From positions 3,001,293 to 3,065,292 of the forward strand of contig CM042092.1 in NCBI GenBank assembly GCA_023512835.1: 64,000 nt of DNA. The letters run 5' to 3'. This DNA comes from Taxillus chinensis (Eukaryota > Streptophyta > Magnoliopsida > Santalales > Loranthaceae). A program made the position numbers and the translations under genes. Below the pieces are notes generated by a model. The model was given only the letters and a program-made list of their open reading frames with translations. It had not been told where the DNA came from and did no database searches. Positions 26,241 to 36,380 of this stretch are shown in pieces (positions within the stretch are counted from its first letter, which is position 1; each line of letters opens with the position of its first letter).

Positions 26241-27372
26241 CTGGATTGCGGCTATCACTGATCTGTATGATTCAGTGTATCATCTCAATTGTTCTTCTCC
26301 TGGGAGTTACTTCATGGCCAACGACGCGAGGCGACTTGCCAATTAGTCTTGGTGTGGGGTATTTTAAAAATATTTATGGCCCACTCCATTTGTTCCAGTT
26401 CCTTTGTATCAATTTATGGGGTTTGCTTTGTAAACAAATTAGTTTGTATCACACTAGCACTAATTACAATTTTTACCAATAAAATTTTCGTATTGAAAAC
26501 AATCGTGCGTGACAATGGTTGAATATTGCGCTTCACAACTGCAAGCTGCCGATGGTCATTTCCAAGGGAACAGTAATGAGTGAAGGGATGGGTGTTTAAA
26601 GTCTTCCAGTTGGCCTTCCAGTATAACAATGGGCATAGCTCACAAGTCTTGCTTGCACTTCAGGTTTATAAATCTTAAAATCTGAAAATTCAAATTTTAT
26701 TATTTTATATCTTTAAGTATCAATTTTACTTAAAATTTAGTAACCACAATAAAAGAAAACACCAATCCAAAAGATGATAATCAAATCGGGCTTTGCAATT
26801 TCTAAATGCAGAAGTACTGGACAAAAACTGGTTCATGCTGACGCCCCCCTAAATTAGGGTGGAACTAAAAAAATTGGGACCAGGAGCTTTTCAGAGTTTA
26901 GAAGCTGGAAATTTTCTGCTTCGTTCTCACAATCTCTCTAGGGGTTAATAGGGCTTATAACAGATACAAGGAACAACAAGAACAATTGCCAATCTATTGT
27001 CAATACATGTTTCCCTGAGAAGGTTCTGGTGGCACCTGTTTTGACGAAGGTCCATCTGGCAACAGAGCCGGATCAAAATCTTGCCGCAGCTCAGCTTTTA
27101 CATCAGATGATTACCGCATCAAGGAAGTCCTAACCGTGCAAGATAAAGATAAACCAAAATATAAGACCCCACTAAACAACCTACACTAACAGAAGTATCG
27201 AGCTTCTGTTTTGACTAACTGCCTATGATTCTGCTCATCATGTACTATAAAATTCACCAAAGCAATAAACCCTCAAAAGTTTTGTTACAAAAACATGTCT
27301 GACCTTCGTATCTCCTGAAGATCCATTGCTAATATCTGAATGCAAGAACCAAACTGAGATAAGAGAATACCT
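26241..27372. other. Convergent 3' flanks of SNF2 and RanGAP genes
   Basis: The two genes end tail-to-tail 1.13 kb apart, so this spacer must hold both 3' UTRs and both polyadenylation regions. An AATAAA at about 26478-26483 is a plausible SNF2 poly(A) signal. No further coding sequence is visible. Confidence 0.5.
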
Positions 27373-29031
27373 CTACATCTCTTGGTCGACATGTAAACCT
27401 TTCAGTTTCAACCCCAACTCATTCTCAACGCTTTCACCATCCTCTCTGGTTTCCTCGTTGTCTTCATCATCATTATCTCCTCCTTCTGGATCATTCTCAT
27501 CGAAGGACCCAAGCATCTCCGGAGATTTCTTAAAGATACCCTTTACTTCATCAATGCCTACATCAGAGATGCAATTTCCATCAATGTTCAGCAACTTGAA
27601 TTCAGGCTTTTGCACCACAGCCTGAGCCAAGCGCCTTGCACCAGCCCTCCTTATTGCATTAGTATTCATATCAACTTCTTTTAACTTCTTGTGATCTTCT
27701 TCTAATACCTTAGCAATTTGGATAGCACCTTCATCTTTGAGTTCATTCTCACCCAAGTTCAGTTTGATCAACAGCTTCTTTGATGCTATACAAGCAGCTA
27801 AGGCAGGAGCAGCTTCAGCTGTTATTTCATTCCCAGCCATATCTAAGACTTCGAGTGAGGGGGCTGAAAGTTTGAGTACAGTTGCTATGGAAATCGCTCC
27901 CTCATCTTCCAAATTCAAATAACTTAAGTAAATCTCAGAAAGACCTACATGCTTTGAAAGTGCTTTACTCAGGGAGACAACAACTTCAGCACCAAATATG
28001 TTGTCTCTCAAATCCAGCCTCTTCAAGCGGGTGCATATCTCAAGCGCTTTAGACAAAGCAACACCACCTTCGGAGGCTACCCTGGTGGAGGAGCATTGGA
28101 AGTTCTCTAAAAGGGGAGAATGTTTCACAACCTCAGAAATAGCAACGGCCCCTTCATCCCCCATCATGTTGCTATGAAAAATGAGGACCCTAAGCTTTTC
28201 TGTGGAAGAAAGTAACTCACAAACTGCTAGGGCAGCTTCTTCTGAGATGCCATCATCCATCAGATAGAGTTCCTCCAAAATACTCTGTGATTTCAGAAGC
28301 GGCCCAAATGCCCTGACACCCTTCTCACCCAAGGCATTGTTTGAGAGGTTGAGAGACCTCAAGTTGCAACCTTCCAAGGCCAACGCAAACACATTCATGA
28401 CTTCTAGAGCTTCTGCCTCTGCTCTTCCTGCAACTATATCAGACAGATCCACATCCTTCAACTGATTCTTAATGGATACCAAAATGGGCCCTGCGATGTG
28501 GGCTGCATCTAGACCAAAGCTTCTGTTGCTGAAGCAAATCTTAGTGTAAAAATTTCCTGGGTCCTTCAATGGCCTTAAAAGCTTCTCAGCCTCCTCTGCC
28601 TCAACAAAGCCACGCTGCCCTCTAGATATATCAAAACAAGCTTCATGGTTTTCAGAAATTTTCACAGGCGTCAGAGCAGAAATGTTCTGAGATGTTGACC
28701 ACCCTGTTACTGTTGCTCTACTGTCGCTTTTAAGAACTTCCAGGATGAGCTTACTGCATTCCCTGGCATAAAGCTGCACTGCAGAACACCCATCACCGTC
28801 AGGCTCCTTCTCATATTGTTGATTTGCAGTGGAAAACGCAATATCTTCTATGTGTTTTGCATTCTCAGTGGCCTCTTCTGAGGTCAGACAGTGATAGTTC
28901 TTAGTGTAAATGGTTGGAGTAGAAAGATTGGTGGCCATTCGTTCCACAAGCATTCGCCTTGTGTTCTGTCTCGGGGGCCAAAGTTTAACAGAAAATTCTC
29001 GGGCCTGTGAGTTTAGTTCTATAGTGTCCAT
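27373..29031 (-). CDS. RANGAP: Ran GTPase-activating protein with WPP domain (RanGAP)
   Basis: A single coding exon of 552 residues activates GTP hydrolysis by Ran, keeping the RanGTP gradient across the nuclear envelope. The plant-specific N-terminal WPP domain (W18-P19-P20, in SVKLWPPRQNTRRMLVERM) anchors plant RanGAPs to the nuclear rim and, in mitosis, to the cell plate. From about residue 200 to 490 there is a run of RNI-type leucine-rich repeats (LRSLNLSNNALGEKG, LKRLDLRDNIFG, LEVLDMAGNEITAEAA, LIKLNLGENELKDEGA). An acidic stretch follows (ENDPEGGDNDDEDNEE), as in all RanGAPs. The frame stays open 40 codons upstream of the chosen start, but that stretch is unlike the family. An acceptor (ctgcag) lies about 10 bp before the ATG at 29031, so it is most likely a 5'-UTR intron. 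Length fits Arabidopsis RanGAP1/2 (about 535-545). Confidence 0.95.
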   Translation of the reverse strand: MDTIELNSQAREFSVKLWPPRQNTRRMLVERMATNLSTPTIYTKNYHCLTSEEATENAKHIEDIAFSTANQQYEKEPDGDGCSAVQLYARECSKLILEVLKSDSRATVTGWSTSQNISALTPVKISENHEACFDISRGQRGFVEAEEAEKLLRPLKDPGNFYTKICFSNRSFGLDAAHIAGPILVSIKNQLKDVDLSDIVAGRAEAEALEVMNVFALALEGCNLRSLNLSNNALGEKGVRAFGPLLKSQSILEELYLMDDGISEEAALAVCELLSSTEKLRVLIFHSNMMGDEGAVAISEVVKHSPLLENFQCSSTRVASEGGVALSKALEICTRLKRLDLRDNIFGAEVVVSLSKALSKHVGLSEIYLSYLNLEDEGAISIATVLKLSAPSLEVLDMAGNEITAEAAPALAACIASKKLLIKLNLGENELKDEGAIQIAKVLEEDHKKLKEVDMNTNAIRRAGARRLAQAVVQKPEFKLLNIDGNCISDVGIDEVKGIFKKSPEMLGSFDENDPEGGDNDDEDNEETREDGESVENELGLKLKGLHVDQEM

Positions 29032-30126
29032 AGCAATAAAGCCTGCAGAAAAATAAAAAGAAGACAATGGTAAGAGTTCCCTTGTGTTACAAACATGCAC
29101 AAGGCTTGCATTCCGATAACATATTAGGGTAAGCCTCGGGCGTATTATCAATGAAACATGGTTGCATGCACATTAGTTCTGAGAACTCCAAAGCTCAGAA
29201 CGAAAGAAAAGGTGTCAATGCCAAAATGTAGGAACCAAGAGGAATAGGACAAGGACACAAGAAAAATATAAAGATAAAGCATTGTATTCGGCTGGATTGA
29301 AAAGCATTGTATTCGGCTGGATTGAAAAGCATTGTTAGAAACCACAAAGACAACTAAATATTAATGATTTTCAACGTTCCCACATCTCTAAGCCGAATTA
29401 ATACAAACATATAACAGAAATAACAACTTGAACCAACTGCGAGACATCATTAAGGTGAATCGGATTCAATTATATGAAAACCCAAGTTGACAATATCAAG
29501 GCATTTCGTAAGAACACATGATGAGTGATGAAAACAAACAGACAGACACATAAAATGTCCATAAAAGAAGTAAAGAACGATAGCCCAAATCATTAACGTC
29601 TTCCAATCATAATAAATTCGCCTTGTTGCAAAGATCACAAGATAATTCACAAAACCCAAGTTTCTACATATAATTTGAAAGCGATTAGCATTATAGATAA
29701 ATACACCTATAGTCTCAATCATTTCTAATAATAATAATAATACAAAAACAAACAAAAAAACAAATCCAAGTTTCTTCTGTTATCAAACGAACACGAGTTA
29801 TTAGGAAACACGAGTTATTATGAAGATGTGATATTATAAACGTGGGATGTGACATTATAAACAGCGAGTTGTTATGAAGATGAAAAAGAAGAAAAAAGGA
29901 CTAGAACCCTAGAAATTGAAGGAAAGCAAAGTGCGCACGCAGACAGAGAATGCAAGGCGACCAATTTCTCAGGGGTTTAGAGTGAGGCTTTTCGATACTC
30001 GCCTGATAAATAATCGAACGATCCAATGAGCGAAAAGAAGGAGGAGAACAACAACAAGGAAATGAGTAGGCGGAGGGGAGAGTATTTACATTAAGATATA
30101 TAAGTGTGTTTGTTGGTGTGTGCGTG

Positions 30127-30173
<47 letters not shown>

Positions 30174-30180
30174 TGGCTTT
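29032..30180 (-). promoter_or_regulatory. RanGAP 5'-UTR intron and promoter
   Basis: On the minus strand a TATA-like TTATATATCT lies at plus 30094-30103. About 40-70 bases downstream begins a GC-richer leader with CTAGGGTTCTAG. A 5'-UTR intron probably ends with ctgcag at about 29043. Within the intron a ~26-bp unit (attgtattcggctgg...) is tandemly doubled at about 29279-29331. The promoter also holds the long (GA)n tract at 30130-30171. Confidence 0.5.
30130..30171 (+). repeat. (GA)n microsatellite in RanGAP promoter
   Basis: About 42 bases of uninterrupted GA (CT on the coding strand) lie about 30 bp upstream of the TATA-like box of RanGAP. GAGA tracts at this position are bound by BBR/BPC proteins in plants; binding here is inference. 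Confidence 0.85.
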
Positions 30181-31920
30181 GCTACCTTAATGGAAGCAAT
30201 TATTTGACAGTTTACACTCGTGAATGCCATTGGATTGGACAAAGATCATCACTTCATTTACAAAAGTTTTTATTATTACACCCTTGCGTTGCTATTTTTA
30301 GTCCAATTATGTTAAGAGAGATTATCTCTTTGCATTAATCAATATCAATTTCTATTGAATGGTTTGAGTATACCATACATACATACTTAAATTATTATTA
30401 TTATTATTATGGTCATCCAATAATACTAATGATCACTAATTACAACACTAAAATATACATTCATTTCATTTCTGACAAAAGTTCAATTATAATTAAATAA
30501 ATAATTTTAACTAGTAAAAACTATTTTTTGAATAAAATATTTTTTTTGAAATATTTTTTAAAAAAAATTATTTTCAAAAATAATTGTTAGTTAATTTTAA
30601 CTAACTAGTGAGAAGCGGTTTCGGAATATGTTTATTTTGTCTTTTTTTTATATATATTTTTATTTTAAAATATATTAATTATTTTTACGTATAATAAATA
30701 AAAAAACTTATTTTAATTATTTGAGATCTAAAAAATAAAAAAAATCAGCTGAAGTTAGCGGGAATTGGAAACTTCGGTTCAAATGGCATGTAATATTATT
30801 AATATATGTTTTTACAAATCTTGCTGGTCCACTGGTCCAGAGTCTGTCTCTCACACCCCCGCTTCTCGCCCGCTCACTCCAGCGAATCATTGTGTGTATT
30901 AATCAATCGCTGCCTCTACCCACCCATCTTGCACTTCCAATTACTTGCAATTCTTCATAATTAATAGTTTGTAATAGTTTGTAATAGTTTGACTTGACAT
31001 GGATGGACTATATTCGGTAATGTTAACCTAGCACTCACAAACATACGACGTAATCGTTATATAACTGTTACTATAAAAATTTAACCTTTATTTACCGATT
31101 AAGTTGATGGTAAATTATTTTAAACATTCTTATTGTACTATAATTTTATTAATATTAATTTTCTTCTATTCGCCATAAAATTAATTTGTTTCTATCATGA
31201 ACGTACATTATCTTCGTACTAAGAAATGACACATAGCTGTTGGATTCGTTCACCCCTATCCCGATACTAAAATTATTAATCCATCCACCAAATACCCGGA
31301 ATGCACTTAAATTCGAAACCGTGGATTGGAAGGGAAGTAAACCGGTAAACTTCTACTTGATAGAAAATTAAATAATAATATATAGTATAGTATAAAAATC
31401 ATTTCTTACGTCTTATGTCTGGTTACTTGCTTTGCTTTCACGAGAATTATTGAAGGTTGATGCCTTTAATCTCGTGGTTGCATTGGATCTGATATTATTA
31501 TATATTTAACATAATATAATAATGTATGCATATATATATATATATATATTGATTTCCGATGACACGCATTTCGCAAATAGGCTTTTTATTCAAAGAATTC
31601 TTTACCCTTTTGATTGGTAATACACGAAAAAATAAGTGGAAAAATTATAGGTAGAAAAGGGGTGGAAAGAAAAGATAGGGAGAGAAAAAAGGTGAGGAAA
31701 TGCTCATTTGGTTGAAGTAGAAAAGTAATAAAAAAGTTTTAAAAAATTATTTTATTATTATTAGGTAAAGAGAAAATAAGATTTGAACAAATAAGTATAA
31801 CATATGAATTATCAAATTTACCCTTAACAGAAGCTATCATCATCTGAGAAGAAAGATCAGATAACAAACCAATCCTCTCTACTTCCAACTCAGTTCCTTC
31901 CTTCTCATACACTGTCTCCG
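30181..31920. other. AT-rich intergenic region
   Basis: No gene is visible. The segment holds an ATT trinucleotide run near 30392, a triple taatagtttg repeat at about 30962-30990, and an (AT)n run at about 31530-31549. It separates the divergently placed RanGAP promoter from the broken gene at 31921. Confidence 0.5.
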
Positions 31921-32340
31921 ATGGAGCACGAACGGCACACATTCTCCCTCGAGGGTAGGCTCAAGAACTCCCTCCGTCTCTTCTGCTGTTGCTTCAGCAG
32001 CTCATCACACAGCCAACAGCCTGCGCCGACCGTGGACACCCACGGCCTCGACAAGCCCAAGCTAATTCGAGCCTCCTCACATCGTCCAAAGGAGCCCCAT
32101 TCAATTGGGAGGAGACCCCAGGCACTCCCAAGCTCTCCGAAACTGCCGCTGATGATTTCGCCTTTGTCGTCGACTCGGAACAGCCATCCCTCTTTGTGGA
32201 GGAGCTCTTCCATAGAGGCAAGATCCGCCCGCTCAAGCCTCCGTTGAGGCTTCTCCATCAGATTGGGGAAACCAAACAAGGGGGTAACATAGAGGGCCAT
32301 GCACAACAGCTATGTCCAACCGAATATTGTAGAATAAAAT
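31921..32340 (+). pseudogene. Frameshifted small plant protein with W-E-E-x-P-G-T-P-K motif
   Basis: A start at 31921 opens a frame that looks real (MEHERHTFSLEGRLKNSLRL, then Cys-rich CCCF, then DKPKLIRASS). Near 32070-32090 the meaningful reading shifts by one base: the next frame carries SKGAPFNWEETPGTPK and then VEELFHRGKIRPLKPPLRL, ending at TAA 32338-32340. Both halves have a protein-like composition and fit one family of small plant proteins of unknown function with a conserved 'F-x-W-E-E-x-P-G-T-P-K' and 'G-K-I-R-P-L-K-P-P' pair (DUF688-like; my recollection). The frame changes with no intron signals between the halves. The last ~25 residues after PPLRL look random, so the 3' end also seems lost. 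It could instead be a working gene with one sequencing error. It lies 1.75 kb beyond the RanGAP promoter, divergent from it. Confidence 0.6.
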
Positions 32341-35300
32341 AAAATTTCAAAAAAGCCAATACACGTTGAAGCAGGAGCAGAGGAGCCACGATGTTGTGTT
32401 GGTAGCTAGTGCCGAGCGTGATATTAAACGCAAAAGGGTATTTTCGTAAACCAATTTTGGACAGCAGTTTTCCACGGAAAATTATACCATTTTGAAGGTC
32501 AAGAAAAACTATTTGTTAAACACAGCATTTTCCACTTCTACTGTACCTTTTCTCGGTCTTTCGCAGTCTACCAAACACGGGAAAATAGGTTTTCTACCCC
32601 TTTTCCCCACCGTCCAAGTTTTCCATGGCTTTTCTATAGCAGCTAAATAGAGGGTTAGAGTATTGGAGCTCAACCGTTAGATCTCTTACGTTTGGGAAAT
32701 ACTTGTAACTTATTGATACACAATAGTATTGTGGGGGTGATTCTCTTTCCTACCTTGTGGGTCTATACTATAATTAAATAATAAAATAATTATATATTTA
32801 TTTTTGGGTGGAGTACATAGAAAATCTAACCGACCAACTAACTAGTCTCATGATCAAATTAAAACGGTAAAATTTACGAATTGACGATCTCTTTTGTCAC
32901 ATGTCATACCATATATGAGAACTTTGTTGATTTTATTTTATTTTTAATACTATCATGGTATCCCTATAAAATGTATAAACCATCATTATATTAAAGGATA
33001 AAACTATTAGTCCAATCTCAAATATTATTCCAATGCAACTATACATGTTATTAATTTCTAGAGATGGTATTATTAGCACTTAGAATTATTGATAGTTAAC
33101 TATTAATATCTTTACAAATAAGACTCATTTATCCTCAAACGCACCCAATATAAAAGTGAAGAGTGATAATACTTTTTTATGGATCTTTTATCATAATAAT
33201 TTGTCAAGATCGAAACCTTTCTTAGTTAGTACCCCATCTAAATAAAACACTAAAAACTTCCAAAATGAGCTTAATTCGACGATATTAGGTTTGAATTCAA
33301 AAAATGTGGGCCTCTAAGAAAAAACATGTGTTAGTGTACAAGAGTTGAATGAGGATTCAAATTTCAACTTGAATAAAGTGTAAGTGCAAAAACCTTTCTT
33401 TGTTGATTTTCTTAACTTTAGCTATTATTGAATCCAAACTGGACTCCAAAGAGAGAATGAAATGCCACAAGAAAAGTAGTGAAAAACATAAAGAGGGGGT
33501 TGAATCTTTGAGGAACGGCTACAACCATCTTAATAAATTACATTAGATACGTGGGCTACAACCAAATAGTTTAGGGTTTTATAACTCAAATAATAGATCT
33601 TGTCTTAAACGTTTTCTTTTAGACAAGGTGTTAACAGTTTGTTGATTTTTAAGTGTTTTTTCTTTTGGGTCAAACTAACTACAAAACGTAAAATATAGAG
33701 AAAACAAGACACAGGGAATTCGTAGTTCAGTCACAACAACCTACTTCACCGTGGTGAGGCTCTAACATACCCCAAGGCAATTTACTATAATAGTTATAAC
33801 TATTACAATGAGGCTACAACCTCTACAGGATATTGTCTCTCTCTATTTTCCTCTCTAGATGTACCTCAACCTTATATCGCTTATATTGATTTGATGTTGT
33901 TGAAATTACTAGACACACTAAGAGAGGGGTGAATCAGTGTCTTCCTTAGTCAATTAAGTTTACATAAATAAAATAAAGATAAAAAAATACAAACATACAA
34001 ATACCAAAGATACATGGTTCACCCTACAATGTATAGAACTACATCCACAATGTGATTAACAACTGCTAATCACAGAATCTTCATTAAATTGTTTAAGAAT
34101 TACTCAGTGTTATCTAAGGTTTGCATACAATTAGGGTTCACTACCCAATTACAATCAACAATGACAAACCAAACCTCCCCGATTTTGGTTTCACAATATT
34201 CACAATGGGAATAACATAAAAATAATCAACAACATATTGGAGTAAATCTACCAACCCTTATGTCAGTAATTGATCGGATCCCACAAAAAATTGATCATTG
34301 TAAATCCTTTGCTAAGTCCACAATCACAATATTTTTCAATCTTTAATGATCTGTATCTATTATCCCCTGAGTTTCTCTATCTCTCTGTCTGATTTCTCTC
34401 TTACTCCATTTTGGACAAAAATGAGATGAAGTATGCCTCCAAAAAGCCTAAGAAATCAATAGCCAAATGTTAGCCCCTAATCTCTTCCTCCAAATAGATC
34501 TTTACCGTTAAATCTTGGTTAAGTCATCAGATTAACCTACTCGAGCATCCAATTCTCAACCGTCAATCTTATTCTCCGATAGATCTCAGCCATTGAAAAT
34601 AAATGATAAATATATCCACATTTTAATTAGTCATTACTCAATCCTAACCATTGATCCCCGCATGTACCTCAAAGAAAAAATTTAAACTTGAAGAAGTGCC
34701 CAAACTTGCCCATGTCACAACCAATCCCCTAGCCTATTGCCCATTGCATGACCTGTGGCCCATGGTGCATAATCTAACCATGTACACCATTTACTCTACT
34801 CCACTTGTACCCCCACTAAAGCGCTCACACCCTCAGACCCCTGCCATAGATGGATCTAGGGGGACCGACCGAGGTCATCCCCCCCTAATTTTGGAGAATT
34901 ATTAGCTGGGTACAAAACACGATTTAACTGATGATTAATAACACATAGGCCATGATCCATGTTCATAAGAGTCCATGGTCCCCCCATTTAACTGACAATT
35001 TGAACGTGATTTAAATAACACATGGGCATGGTCCCTCCTAATTTATTTATTTTTCTGTCCTTTATATCATTATTTCTTTTATTAGCTCGACATACAAAAT
35101 GCGAGGTGCGTCCTGTGATTTGGAGAAAAGAAGTAAGAATACGAAACCTTTGCCTGAAATATTAAATAGCATTACTATCTTATCTATTGGTTTTAATAAA
35201 ATAGAATTGATGAACATATTACAACAGTGTGTTGAATTATTTGTCTAATAATATAAGAAAATGGGTCAAGGAATTTGGGTGTGTGCAAAATTATCTAATT

Positions 35301-35476
35301 TTTTTTAGTTTAATTTCATGCTAATATTTGTTAGCGCCCATGATGCTCATTATTTTTAAAATTTTTAAGTAGAGTTTATATTTTGATAAACATAAAACAT
35401 GTTTGCTGTATTTTTGTTTTTCATTTTTGGCTAAAACATTGATGTTGAAGTTTTTTTAAAAAAAAATTATTTGTAG
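32341..35476. other. Intergenic region with repeat-like, non-coding sequence
   Basis: The sequence is AT-rich, with stretches such as agagaggggtgaatcagtg at about 33920 and a similar gagggggttgaatc at about 33492 that resemble dispersed plant repeats. The 34650-35050 part is richer in C (cccccactaaagcg, catccccccctaatt) and may belong to the hAT element that follows. No frame longer than about 85 codons and no recognisable protein. Confidence 0.4.
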
Positions 35477-36380
35477 ATGATGAACAAGTCAAATATAATA
35501 CTTGATTTTTTTAAGAGAAAAAATGAAAAAAATTCAAATGTGCAAAGCTTGAATGCACAAAATTCAAATATTCAAACTTCAAATGTACAAACTGCAAATG
35601 TTAATGTTGGTGATACATCAGTGCCAGCTAATATCCCAATTTTAGAAAATTCTTCTAAAAGACTTCGAAGAGTTGACGATAGTGAATTTAATTTTAGCTC
35701 ATTAGATTATGATCCCGGATTGCGCCGTCAAATATGAGAATATGATGTTAATGATCAAGATGAAATTTGAAGAGCTTATATTAAAGCTGGCCTGTACCGA
35801 CCTCCAATCTCAAACTACGCAAAATCTAAAAAAGAAAATCATCGTAGTAGCTTTCAACCTTCATGGTACAATTTATTTCATTCATGGCTTAAATATTCAT
35901 GTGAGAAAGATGCAACATTTTGTTTACCATGATTTCTTTTTAATAAGTCATCTGGGCATGCTACACAACGTGTGTTTACTATATATGGATTCAGGAATTG
36001 AAAAAAGATTAGAAATGAAAAAGATTGTGTTTTTCTCAGTCATTTACGAAAAGATCCTAATTCATTTCATAGAATTGTTGAGAAATCATATGAAGATTAG
36101 AAGAACAAATTTTAACATATTGAGAATGTATTTGAAAAGCTCACTTCTAAGCAGATTACAAACAATAGAACTGTAATTGAAAGTCTCAGGTGATGTGGTT
36201 CGAATGCTTGCATTTCAAGATGTTGCTTTTAGAGGTAGGGATGAAAGTGCGGATTGAATAAATCATGAAAATTTTCTAGAGATACTGGATTTGACAATTC
36301 AATATAATGAAAAGCTTGCTGAAGTGATTGATCGAAAAGTATAAAAAAATGCTAATTACACGTCATTGGTAAAAAATAAA
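35477..36380 (+). pseudogene. hAT-type transposase remnant (TTF zinc-finger class)
   Basis: The reading starts MMNKSNIILDFFKRKNEKN, a typical opening of plant TTF-finger/hAT-dimerisation transposases. It continues through a low-complexity N/Q/V-rich stretch to FNFSSLDYDPGLRRQI. Downstream in the same frame the family text continues (EYDVNDQDEI, AYIKAGLYRPP, FQPSWYNLFHSWLKYS, EKDATFCLP, GFRNWKKI) but is cut by in-frame TGA codons. At two of these, 35737 and about 35773, arginine is expected, as if CGA had become TGA. Further frame changes lead to LAFQDVAFRGRDES and NFLEILDLTIQYNEKLAEVID near 36220-36330. The catalytic and dimerisation parts are missing. Dead element. Confidence 0.8.

Noticed and set aside
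27737..27922. Plus-strand open frames inside the RanGAP exon (also 27326-27625)
   Set aside because: Antisense shadows of the leucine-rich repeat coding sequence; the minus-strand protein explains them fully.
29032..29151. 40-residue N-terminal extension of RanGAP
   Set aside because: Not like the family, and a splice acceptor sits just before the family start at 29031; it is most likely 5'-UTR intron.
31640..32640. Pack-type transposon carrying the frameshifted small gene
   Set aside because: aaaaggggt-gaaa phrases occur in opposite orientation on both sides, but the match is short and broken and no target duplication is visible.
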